This document shows positions 1-7,240 of a stretch of DNA of 11,457 bases, piece by piece. The stretch spans positions 1 to 11,457 of the forward strand of contig CAZZBK010000163.1 in the NCBI GenBank assembly GCA_964652155.1, written 5' to 3'. The stretch comes from CAZZBK01 sp964652155 (GTDB taxonomy: Bacteria; Planctomycetota; Planctomycetia; Pirellulales; PNKZ01). The translations under genes and the position numbers were made by a program. Within the stretch, counting starts at the first letter, position 1. Every line of letters begins with the position of its first letter. The notes beneath the pieces were generated by a model, which saw only the letters and a program-made list of their open reading frames with translations, searched no databases and was not told the origin of the DNA.

Positions 1-142
1 TGATGCCCTTGATGCCAGATCCTACGATTGACCAACTTTGAAGACGCTCACACCGTTAGCCTCTGGCACGCAGCGAACGTGATACGCTGACAACTAACGT
101 GAAACCGCGGCGACCGGGCTATTGATCTTCAGATAGACAGCG

Positions 143-170
143 TAACAGGCCGAGCAACGCGAGGCCGTTA
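143..170 (-). terminator. Weak hairpin just after nuoN, possible terminator
   Basis: Starting two bases past the nuoN stop codon, the minus-strand transcript can form a stem of about 8 bp (arms 143-151 and 163-170, one bulged base at 147) around an 11-nt loop. Each arm carries a GGCC block. No run of U follows, so it does not look like a canonical intrinsic terminator. It may stabilise the 3' end or mean nothing. The rest of 1-171 shows no open frame of note and no other motif I can support. Confidence 0.25.
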
Positions 171-171
171 T

Positions 172-1761
172 TTACGGACTCCCGTTGGTCGTCCTACTTA
201 ACTTAATTACCTGAACCTCAATACCCGATTCGGAGGCGCTCGTGGCGAGCGAGGTCCCCGCCTTCGCCGCGCCGGTCTGCAACACGCCGGGATTCACGCC
301 GACGTAAATCACGAGCAGCGCCGCGGCGAGCGTGGCGACCCAGGCACCTCGGCCCCCCTCGCCAGCGAGGGGAGTGCTTGAGTTGCGGAAGTACATCACC
401 CCCACGATCCGCAAATAGTACGCGGCGGCAATGGCGGCGTTGAGCGCGCCGATGACCGCCAAGGCATAAAACCAGTTCTGTTCGCTGGCCGTCGCGGTCT
501 TGGTTCCCAAGGCACTGAAGAACAACGCCAGCTTGCCCCAAAAGCCCGCGAGTGGCGGGATGCCGGCGAGCGAGAACATGAACACGGCCAGCGCGCCGGC
601 GACCCACGGATGACTCTGTCCCGCGCCGGCGAGTTCATCGAGCGTGTCGACTTGCTTGTCGGGCGATCCCAGGTACGTGAGGGCCGCGAAGGTCCCGGCC
701 GTGGCCAGGCTGTACACGCTCAAGTAGAAGAGCAGTGCGCCGAGCCCCTCGAAGCCGGGAGACACGTTCGCGCCAGCGAGCGTGGCGAGGCCGACCGTCA
801 AGCCGATCATCAAATAGCCGCCGTGTGCAATCGACGAGTAAGCCAACATGCGGCGGATGTTATCTTGCCACAGGGCGAGCGTGTTGCCGAGCGTCATGGT
901 GAGCACCGCCAGCACCAACACCACGCGCCAAGCGAGCGGCTCGAAGCCGGGCATGGCGAAGGCAATCACGCGGACCAGCGCCACAAAGCCGACCAGCTTG
1001 GGGAGCACGCTCAGCAAACCCACGTTGGCGTTCGTCGTGCCGTGATAGACATCTGGGGCATAGAAGTGAAACGGGACGGCCGTGATGCGAAATCCCAGCC
1101 CGGCCAGGATCAGCCCGAGCGCCACGCGCCCCAGCGAATGACCGCTTCCCGTCGCGACATGCTGCTCGGCGAGCGCGCCGCGGATCAGCGCAAGATGCGT
1201 CTCGCCCGAGAGACCGTAGAGGAACGTGAAACCGTAGAGCAACACGGCCGACGAGAGGATGCTGAGAAAAAAGTATTTCACGGTCGCTTCGGCCGACGCG
1301 TTGCCGTTGCGGCCGAGGTAGAGCAGCACATAGGTGGGAATCGACACGAGTTCTAGACCCAAGAAGAGCAACACCATTTCTTGGGCGGAGGCCACGAGCA
1401 TCGTGCCGGCCACGGCCATGAGCAATGTGCCCGAGAACTCGGCCGAGGGGGTCAAGGCGTTGGGCTTGGCGGCGGTGAGAACGAACAGTGCGCCGACGAC
1501 GATCGCGAGCAGCCGGACGTACAAGCCGAACAGATCCAGCACGACGGGCCCACCCACGTTGACGCTGTCGAGCAACTTGCCCTCGGCATGAAACGCGGCG
1601 TTGTATTGCAAGACGAGCGCGACGGCGGCGACGAGCAGCGCAAAGACGCTGATCCGCCCCCAATGTCGGCCGGGGGCGAACGCGCCGCCGAGATAAATTC
1701 CAGTCGCCACGAGCACCAACAGCAACTCGGGGAGCAAGGCGTAAACGGTCGCACTAGTCAT
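172..1761 (-). CDS. nuoN: NADH-quinone oxidoreductase subunit N (NuoN)
   Basis: Antiporter-like membrane subunit of complex I that helps pump protons; 529 aa, polytopic throughout. The proton-channel signature residues align with E. coli NuoN: Glu137 (TM5, E133), Lys162 (K158), His232 in a PFHFYAPDVY motif (H224), Lys255 (K247), His313 in AYSSIAHGGY (H305) and Lys410 in GFWGK (K395). The TM7 lysine (E. coli K217) is Arg225 here, which is unusual. The loop after PDVY reads HGTTNAN rather than the more usual EGAPTP type. The C-terminus has a polar tail of about 30 residues. The ATG overlaps the nuoM stop by 8 nt, and a GGGGAG ribosome site lies 10 nt upstream (1772-1777). It is the last gene of the operon. 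Family identity is certain; the effect of the substitutions is not known. Confidence 0.97.
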   Translation of the reverse strand: MTSATVYALLPELLLVLVATGIYLGGAFAPGRHWGRISVFALLVAAVALVLQYNAAFHAEGKLLDSVNVGGPVVLDLFGLYVRLLAIVVGALFVLTAAKPNALTPSAEFSGTLLMAVAGTMLVASAQEMVLLFLGLELVSIPTYVLLYLGRNGNASAEATVKYFFLSILSSAVLLYGFTFLYGLSGETHLALIRGALAEQHVATGSGHSLGRVALGLILAGLGFRITAVPFHFYAPDVYHGTTNANVGLLSVLPKLVGFVALVRVIAFAMPGFEPLAWRVVLVLAVLTMTLGNTLALWQDNIRRMLAYSSIAHGGYLMIGLTVGLATLAGANVSPGFEGLGALLFYLSVYSLATAGTFAALTYLGSPDKQVDTLDELAGAGQSHPWVAGALAVFMFSLAGIPPLAGFWGKLALFFSALGTKTATASEQNWFYALAVIGALNAAIAAAYYLRIVGVMYFRNSSTPLAGEGGRGAWVATLAAALLVIYVGVNPGVLQTGAAKAGTSLATSASESGIEVQVIKLSRTTNGSP

Positions 1762-3400
1762 TTCGGGTCAACTCCCCAACGGCGGGCAACGCAGCGTCCG
1801 CCACAGCCGGTTTCTTCCAAGAATGTTGGTCATAGGCCGCGCTCACCACGGAGTGGATACGATCCAGGTCACGGGCCATCGGTTGCAAAAAATGATTCGG
1901 CGCCAAGCCGATCCAGAACATGAACACGACCAGCGGCGCGAGCGCCGCCACTTCGCGACACGACAGGTCGTGCACCTCATGATGCTCGTGTCCTTCGCCG
2001 GTCGGCTCGCGGAGCGGACCAAAGAACACACGCTCGACCAACCACAGCATGTACCACGCGCCGAGCACGACGCCGAACACGCCCAAGATCGAGATCAGGA
2101 TCCAACAGGTCTGATAAAGCAGCGGCGACTCGGCCCAGGCGCGTTGGAACATGCCCAGCAGGATCAAAAATTCGCCGGCGAAGCCGTTGAGCCCCGGCAG
2201 ACCGATGCTCGACATCGTGAACAGGAGCATGAACACGGTGAGCAGCGGGAGCCGCTTGGCGACGCCCCCCAAGGCACTGATCTGCCGCGTGTGGTAACGC
2301 TCGTACAGCATGCCGATGCAGGCGAATAGCCCGCCGGTCGACAGGCCGTGATTGATCATCTGGAGCACGCCCCCCTGGATGCCCAGCCGATTGAGCGCGA
2401 AGATGCCGAGCATGCAGTAGCCCAAGTGGCTCACAGAGGAGTAGGCGATGAGCCGCTTCATGTCGCCTTGCGCCAGAGCGACGAGCGCCCCGTAAATTAT
2501 GCCCGCGGCCGACAGCCCGAGCACGCAAGGCATGCAACTGACGGTCCCCTCGGGGAGCATGGGGAGACTGAAGCGCAAAAAGCCATACGTGCCAATTTTG
2601 AGCAAAATGCCGGCCAAGATCACCGAGCCCGCCGTGGGCGCTTGCACGTGCGCCAATGGCAGCCAGGTGTGGAACGGGAACAGCGGGACCTTGATCGCAA
2701 AGCCGGCGAACAACGCCAGGAACACCCCCACTTGCCAGCAATGGGGCATCGGATTGGCTTGCAGCGTGGCGCTCAACTCGCTGATCGCGAACGTGATTTT
2801 GGCCGGAGCGTCGGCGAGCGGATGGGCGTAAGCCCAGAGCACGATCGTGAGCAAGCCGAGGAACGTGAGCAAGCTCCCCGCCAGGGTGAACAGAAAGAAT
2901 TTGATCGCCGCGTAGCGTCGCTCCTCGCTCCCCCAGATGCCGATCAGAAAGAAGAGCGGGATCAGGGTGAACTCGAAGAAGATATAAAACAGAATGATGT
3001 CGCGGGCGGCGAAGCAGCCGAGCATGCCGGTCTCGAGCAGCAGCAGCATGGCATAGAACAACGGCGCTCGGTCGCGGATGGCCTCCCAGGAGACCAGAAT
3101 GGCCGTGACGCTCAATAGGGCCGAGAGTCCGAACATCCACAGGCTCAGACCGTCGAGGCCGAGGCTGAACCGGATATCGACGACGCCGCTGCTGAACCAG
3201 GGGAGGTCGACGCCAGGGAGCTTGTCTCCTGGGGCCGCGCCGAGCCACGCGCACACGAGCGAGGCCGCGAAGCCAAGCGTGACGAGCGAGACGAGCAGCG
3301 CCGTGTTACGCGCGGCGACATGGCTGGACGATCCCAGGCCATACACCAGCGCCACCCCCACGAGCGGCAGCAGAACACAGACAACCATCGGGTCATTCAT
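1754..3400 (-). CDS. nuoM: NADH-quinone oxidoreductase subunit M (NuoM)
   Basis: Antiporter-like, proton-translocating membrane subunit; 548 aa against about 510 in E. coli. Key residues are present: Glu143 in FFEFTLIP (E. coli E144), Lys237 in FAIKVPLFPFHTWLP (K234), Lys268 in ILLKIGTYGFLRF (K265) and Glu410 in GFAGEF (E407). The motif AYSSVSHLGY (319-328) and the APTAGSV block (254-260) are typical. One oddity is HTWLPLAH, where the family usually has HTWLPDAH (Leu249, codon TTG). A His/Glu-rich cytoplasm-type loop (about 468-478) precedes the last helices. The start is 14 nt after the nuoL stop, with AGGAAA (3411-3416) overlapping that stop as ribosome site. Its end overlaps nuoN by 8 nt, so M and N are probably translationally coupled. 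Confidence 0.98.
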   Translation of the reverse strand: MNDPMVVCVLLPLVGVALVYGLGSSSHVAARNTALLVSLVTLGFAASLVCAWLGAAPGDKLPGVDLPWFSSGVVDIRFSLGLDGLSLWMFGLSALLSVTAILVSWEAIRDRAPLFYAMLLLLETGMLGCFAARDIILFYIFFEFTLIPLFFLIGIWGSEERRYAAIKFFLFTLAGSLLTFLGLLTIVLWAYAHPLADAPAKITFAISELSATLQANPMPHCWQVGVFLALFAGFAIKVPLFPFHTWLPLAHVQAPTAGSVILAGILLKIGTYGFLRFSLPMLPEGTVSCMPCVLGLSAAGIIYGALVALAQGDMKRLIAYSSVSHLGYCMLGIFALNRLGIQGGVLQMINHGLSTGGLFACIGMLYERYHTRQISALGGVAKRLPLLTVFMLLFTMSSIGLPGLNGFAGEFLILLGMFQRAWAESPLLYQTCWILISILGVFGVVLGAWYMLWLVERVFFGPLREPTGEGHEHHEVHDLSCREVAALAPLVVFMFWIGLAPNHFLQPMARDLDRIHSVVSAAYDQHSWKKPAVADAALPAVGELTRND

Positions 3401-3414
3401 AGCTTGCTACTTTC

Positions 3415-5457
3415 CTAGCCGACATTCCACACGATCAGCGATCCCAACAGCACGACGACGCCAATGACCATTGCCAAGGCGTAGAACTGCACGAGCCCCG
3501 ACTGCACGTTGCGGAGCGCCGAGCCCAACACCCGCGGCAAGTAGCCGCAGAGATTCACGAGGCCGTCAACCAGCCAGCGGTCGATTGCGTAGCTGATCGC
3601 GGCCAACAGACGCAACGGCCAGACGAACAGCACCTGATAAATTTGATCGAAGTAAAACTTGCCCGACGACAGTTGATAGAGCCGCACGGCTTGCATGCCG
3701 CGGGCAATTTTGCTGATCGCCTTGCGATCGCCGAGGTAGAAGAACGCGGCCAGCCCGATGCCCGACAGGGCCACGACCGTGCTCAATGCGGCGATCTGGA
3801 AATGGATCCGCTCGTGCTCATGGTGCTGCTCGGCGGTCATCTCGCCCGTGACGCGAATTGTCTCCCAAGCCAACGACGGAGTGCGGGCCAGAAACTCTTG
3901 CAGCGGCTTCTCGAACCAGACGCCGACGAGTGCCGACGCGAGAGCCAAGAGTACGAGCGGGAAAATCATCACCGGCGGCGATTCATGGGCATGATGCCCG
4001 GCCTCGGTCGGGATGACCTGCTCGCCGAAGAAGGTGCGGAACAAGGCGCGGAACGTGTAGAAGGCGGTGAGGAACGCCGTGATGAGCGCGCCGTAGTACA
4101 GATACCCGTACAGGGCCGCGCCGTCGTGGGCCTTGCCGTACAACTCGGCCAGGATCAAGTCCTTGCTCCAAAAACCGGCGAAGGGAAACACGCCGGCCAA
4201 GGCCAACGAGCCGAACCAAAACGTGCGATGCGTCCAGGGCATCACATGCCGCAGGCCACTGAAGCGACGCATGTCGATGACGTGCCCCATGGCGTGCATC
4301 ACCGAGCCGGCTCCCAAGAACAACAAAGCTTTGAAGAACGCATGGGTAAACAGATGGAACATGCCGGCAATGATGCCGCCGACTGTCCCAGTGCCGAGGG
4401 CCAAGAACATGTAGCCCAACTGGCTCACGGTCGAGTAGGCGAGCACGCGCTTCAAGTCGTGCTGCGTCAGGGCAATCAAACCGGCCAATAGGGCCGTGAA
4501 GCCGCCGATCGCGGCCACGACGAGCAGCGCCGTCTCGTTGAGCACGAACAGCGGCGCGCAGCGGGCGACCAAATACACGCCGGCCGTCACCATCGTCGCC
4601 GCGTGAATCAAGGCGCTCACCGGAGTGGGGCCTTCCATGGCGTCGGGCAACCAGACATGCAACGGGAACTGGGCGCTCTTGCCGCACGCTCCGATGAACA
4701 ACCCCAGGGCAATGAGCAGCGCCACCCCTGTATCAAAGTGCGACTTGTCGGCCAAGCCGATCTGACCGAGCACGCCGCTCACGCCGTTGGTATCATGAAA
4801 ATTGAGCGTGCCGTAGGTGACCCAAATCAGAAACACGGCCAGCGCGAAGCCGAAGTCGCCGATGCGATTCACGAGGAACGCCTTCTTGCCGGCCGCCGCC
4901 GCCTCGGGTTTCTCGAACCAGAAGCCAATCAACAAATAGCTGCACACACCGACCGCTTCCCAAAACACGTACAACAGCGCAAAGCTGCTCACGCTCACGA
5001 GCATCGTCATCGAGAAGACGAACAGCGGCACATAGGTGTAAAAGCGCCAATAGCCCGGGTCGTCATGCATGTACCCAATGGCATAAATCGCCACGAGCGT
5101 CGCAATGAACAGCACCATCGGCAACATCATGCTGGTGAGCGGGTCGGCCCGCAGGGCGATGTCGAGTTGCAGGTCGGCACGTGGGGCGTCGCCCACTCTG
5201 GGGCCCGCCTCGTCGACAGCGGCCCAGGTCCAGAGGGTGACGATCTTTTCGACACCGACCCCCTTGTCTCCTTGGGGCTCGAGCTTGCGCACCTCGGAGA
5301 GCAGCAGCAAGCTGCACACGAACGAGGCCGACAGCGCCAGGATGACCGGCACGTGGGCGTTGTCCTTGAGCCACTTTTTGCCACAGCAGGCGTTCAAGAG
5401 CGCGGCCAGCAAAGGCAGCGCCGGAATGAGCACCATCAGCGTTTCGATCTTAAACAT
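3415..5457 (-). CDS. nuoL: NADH-quinone oxidoreductase subunit L (NuoL)
   Basis: Distal antiporter-like proton pump of complex I; 680 aa from the chosen start. Conserved charged residues are all there: Glu167 in YVFWEAVG (E. coli E144), Asp201 in NRIGDFGF (D178), Lys260 in GKSAQFPLHVWLPDAM (K229), His285 in SALIHAATM (H254), Lys376 in THAFFKALLFLGAGS (K342) and Lys432-Asp433 in GFWSKD (K399/D400). The C-terminal region (about 590-680) fits the long lateral helix and last TM that brace the membrane arm. A longer in-frame start at 5559 exists, but those 34 residues are polar and Ser/Pro-rich and lie inside nuoK; ATG 5457 starts a normal NuoL N-terminus, has GGAG 10 nt upstream and overlaps the nuoK stop by 8 nt. 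Loops near 486-492 and 545-551 are His-rich, which is common in this family. Confidence 0.98.
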   Translation of the reverse strand: MFKIETLMVLIPALPLLAALLNACCGKKWLKDNAHVPVILALSASFVCSLLLLSEVRKLEPQGDKGVGVEKIVTLWTWAAVDEAGPRVGDAPRADLQLDIALRADPLTSMMLPMVLFIATLVAIYAIGYMHDDPGYWRFYTYVPLFVFSMTMLVSVSSFALLYVFWEAVGVCSYLLIGFWFEKPEAAAAGKKAFLVNRIGDFGFALAVFLIWVTYGTLNFHDTNGVSGVLGQIGLADKSHFDTGVALLIALGLFIGACGKSAQFPLHVWLPDAMEGPTPVSALIHAATMVTAGVYLVARCAPLFVLNETALLVVAAIGGFTALLAGLIALTQHDLKRVLAYSTVSQLGYMFLALGTGTVGGIIAGMFHLFTHAFFKALLFLGAGSVMHAMGHVIDMRRFSGLRHVMPWTHRTFWFGSLALAGVFPFAGFWSKDLILAELYGKAHDGAALYGYLYYGALITAFLTAFYTFRALFRTFFGEQVIPTEAGHHAHESPPVMIFPLVLLALASALVGVWFEKPLQEFLARTPSLAWETIRVTGEMTAEQHHEHERIHFQIAALSTVVALSGIGLAAFFYLGDRKAISKIARGMQAVRLYQLSSGKFYFDQIYQVLFVWPLRLLAAISYAIDRWLVDGLVNLCGYLPRVLGSALRNVQSGLVQFYALAMVIGVVVLLGSLIVWNVG

Positions 5458-5893
5458 GAATGCGATGCTCCACGGATTCGTCTGCGTCGTCGGGCTCGAT
5501 GCCAGCCGGGGTGAGCTGCGGCCACTCGGGCTTGGGCGACTCGTCCCCGGGCAACTCACGATCGACGAACTTGGGTTGATTCGCCTCGCGCAGCTCCTGC
5601 CACACGGCGGCGTCGAGCCGACCGCTACGCTGGAACAGGGCCACGATCAACGCCAGGGCAATGCCCGCCTCGCAGGCGGCCACGGTCAGGATGAAGATCA
5701 CGAGCATTTGCCCGCCAAAGTTGTTATGAAAGCGGCTGAACGCGACCAGACTGAGCGACACGCCTTGCAGCATCATTTCGGCCGCCAGGAACATGACGAT
5801 CAGATTGCGCCGGCTGAGCAGGCCAATGAGCCCGATGCCGAAGAGCAACGCGCCGATGATCAGATAGTTGTGCAGGAGATGGACTTCAACCAT
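5450..5893 (-). CDS. nuoK: NADH-quinone oxidoreductase subunit K (NuoK) with C-terminal tail
   Basis: Small membrane subunit linking the quinone-site region to the antiporter subunits; 147 aa, three TM helices at about 9-26, 31-52 and 62-87. The two buried glutamates essential in E. coli (E36 and E72) are Glu39 in FLAAEMM and Glu75 in AACEAGIALAL. NuoK is usually about 100 aa; here a hydrophilic, acidic and proline-containing tail follows from about residue 106 (KFVDRELPGDESP and onward). The start is ATG 5893, not the longer frame from 5980: the extra 29 residues overlap nuoJ and are not NuoK-like, while AAGGA sits 8 nt before ATG 5893. It overlaps nuoJ by 8 nt and nuoL by 8 nt. The identity is firm; the tail's function is unknown. 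Confidence 0.97.
   Translation of the reverse strand: MVEVHLLHNYLIIGALLFGIGLIGLLSRRNLIVMFLAAEMMLQGVSLSLVAFSRFHNNFGGQMLVIFILTVAACEAGIALALIVALFQRSGRLDAAVWQELREANQPKFVDRELPGDESPKPEWPQLTPAGIEPDDADESVEHRIHV
5468..5471 (-). promoter_or_regulatory. Ribosome binding site deciding the nuoL start
   Basis: GGAG on the minus strand lies 10 nt before ATG 5457, inside the end of nuoK. It supports that start over the upstream in-frame ATG at 5559. Confidence 0.6.
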
Positions 5894-6698
5894 GAGTGAG
5901 GTCCTTTCGAGCGGCGGCATTGGGAGTCGGACTCGCCCCGCCGTGCAGGATGATGGCCACAGCGCCGACCAGGGCGACAAGCAGCAGCGTGCCCGCCACT
6001 TCGACGCTGATCAGGTGCTTGCTGAAGAGTTCTTTGCCCAGATGGGCCATGTGGTCGCTGTCGAGCACGTTCGCGTCGCGTTCGGCGCTCAGGGCCGAGG
6101 CGGCCCAATCGGGCAACTTATCTTGCGGGCGTTGCAGCGCCTCGCTGGTGACGATCGTCATCAGTCCGACCAGCACCGCGCCGGTGCAGGCGCTCAGGGC
6201 CGCCTCCCAGCTCAGGCGATCGTAGTAGGCCTGCCCCTCGGGCTCGGCCAACATGAGCACGAACAGAAACGTGACCAGAATGGCACCGGCATAGACGACG
6301 AGCGTGGCCACGCCCAGGAATTGCGCCCCTTGGTACAGGAGCAAGCCGGCCACGCCGGTGAGCGTGAGCGCAAACCAGATCGCACAATAGACCGGCTTGC
6401 GAAACGTGACGCTGGCGATCGCCGAGACGACCGTCACGAAGGCCAACACCATGAACACGAGGTCGGCCGGCGGCGCGCCCAGCGGCGGCTCGGTGGCGGT
6501 CCAGGCGAATTTCGGCGCGGTGATTTCGCCGGTGATCGACAGCCCGCAGTGAACGAGCAACGTCAGCAGCGCGAGCCCCGCGGCGGCAACACCGACGCCC
6601 AGTCGACGCCCGCGCCGCCCTCCGCGCGGCAACAGCAGCCACATCCCCGCCGCAAACAACAAAGCCGCCAGCGCTATCGGCCATTGAGCTGAGATCAT
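5886..6698 (-). CDS. nuoJ: NADH-quinone oxidoreductase subunit J (NuoJ) with N-terminal extension
   Basis: Membrane subunit next to NuoK and NuoH, whose TM3 changes shape during turnover in known complex I structures; 270 aa against about 185 in E. coli. The NuoJ core begins near residue 79 (LVFMVLAFVTVVSAIASV), continues through the hallmark VVYAGAILVTFLFVLML (134-150), and ends with LFSKHLISVEVAGTLLLVALVGA (224-246), matching the last helix of E. coli NuoJ. Before this core are about 78 extra residues with two predicted TM segments (about 6-24 and 34-51) joined by an Arg-rich GGRRGRR loop. The ATG overlaps the nuoI stop as ATGA, and a strong GGGAGGG ribosome site (6704-6710) is 5 nt upstream, so the extended start looks real. 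The C-terminus overlaps nuoK by 8 nt. Confidence 0.96.
   Translation of the reverse strand: MISAQWPIALAALLFAAGMWLLLPRGGRRGRRLGVGVAAAGLALLTLLVHCGLSITGEITAPKFAWTATEPPLGAPPADLVFMVLAFVTVVSAIASVTFRKPVYCAIWFALTLTGVAGLLLYQGAQFLGVATLVVYAGAILVTFLFVLMLAEPEGQAYYDRLSWEAALSACTGAVLVGLMTIVTSEALQRPQDKLPDWAASALSAERDANVLDSDHMAHLGKELFSKHLISVEVAGTLLLVALVGAVAIILHGGASPTPNAAARKDLTHG
5902..5906 (-). promoter_or_regulatory. Ribosome binding site deciding the nuoK start
   Basis: AAGGA on the minus strand lies 8 nt before ATG 5893, within the last codons of nuoJ. It favours this start over the in-frame ATG at 5980. Confidence 0.65.
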
Positions 6699-7228
6699 AC
6701 GGTCCCTCCCAGGCTCTTGCTCTTCATCGGCTCGGCGTCCTTGGTCATGTCGTACACACTTAGTAACTTCTCTTTGTCAAAGATCATTTCTTCGCGGCTG
6801 CGCCCCGTCAGATCGAACAAGCTGGTCAGCTCGATCGCGTCGACCGGGCAGGCCTCTTCGCACATCCCGCAAAAAATGCAGCGCAACTCGTCGATCACGA
6901 AGCTCTCGGGATACTTCTCGCGATCATTCCAGGGGCTCTCGGTCCCGATGATATCGATGCAGTGGGCCGGGCAAGCGGTCGCGCACAGAAAGCAGGCCAC
7001 GCACTTGACGCGGCCCGCGTCGTCCTTGTTGAGCCGGTGCACGCCGCGATAGATCAGCGGGTTGCCGATCTTCGGCCGCTCTTCCGGAAAACTGACGGTC
7101 ATCTTCGGACCGAACAGGTGCTTGGTCGTGGTCGTGAGCCCTTGCAGGATCAGCGGCAAGTACATCTTGCCCGCCAATCCTAGCTTGGGTTCCTCGATCC
7201 ACTTGATATTCGGGTCATCCGCTTTCAT
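6695..7228 (-). CDS. nuoI: NADH-quinone oxidoreductase subunit I (NuoI), 2x[4Fe-4S]
   Basis: Ferredoxin-like peripheral-arm subunit carrying clusters N6a and N6b, which relay electrons toward N2 and quinone; 177 aa, normal length. Two CxxCxxCxxxCP motifs are visible: Cys76/79/82/86 (CVACFLCATACP) and Cys117/120/123/127 (CIFCGMCEEACP). The preceding FPEERP and YRGVHRLNKDD segments are typical of NuoI. I start it at ATG 7228, 10 nt after the nuoH stop; the in-frame ATG at 7342 would add 38 Ser/Arg-rich residues inside nuoH and does not resemble the family. A GAGAG element 7 nt upstream (7236-7240) is a modest ribosome site. Its stop overlaps the nuoJ start as ATGA. Confidence 0.98.
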   Translation of the reverse strand: MKADDPNIKWIEEPKLGLAGKMYLPLILQGLTTTTKHLFGPKMTVSFPEERPKIGNPLIYRGVHRLNKDDAGRVKCVACFLCATACPAHCIDIIGTESPWNDREKYPESFVIDELRCIFCGMCEEACPVDAIELTSLFDLTGRSREEMIFDKEKLLSVYDMTKDAEPMKSKSLGGTV

Positions 7229-7235
7229 CGCAGGT

Positions 7236-7240
7236 CTCTC
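7236..7240 (-). promoter_or_regulatory. Probable ribosome binding site of nuoI
   Basis: GAGAG on the minus strand, 7 nt before ATG 7228 and overlapping the nuoH stop codon. It is modest in strength but agrees with the short NuoI start. Confidence 0.4.

Noticed and set aside
1..16. Short direct repeat TGATGCC at the left edge
   Set aside because: Two copies of 7 bp in non-coding DNA are easily due to chance.
610..1356. Long plus-strand open frame opposite nuoN (also 2348-3118, 4603-5514, 5868-6692 and 9236-10129 opposite other nuo genes)
   Set aside because: Each lies fully antisense to a well-supported nuo gene, has low-complexity Arg/Gln/Glu/His-rich translation and no family motif. They are by-products of GC-rich codon use.
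1977..3254. Long minus-strand frame inside nuoM (similarly 7399-8379 in nuoH)
   Set aside because: An out-of-frame shadow of the real gene on the same strand, with Arg/Pro/Ala-rich translation and no recognisable domain.
5458..5559. Longer NuoL start at ATG 5559
   Set aside because: The extra 34 residues are polar and Ser/Pro-rich and overlap nuoK; ATG 5457 has its own ribosome site and the standard overlap.
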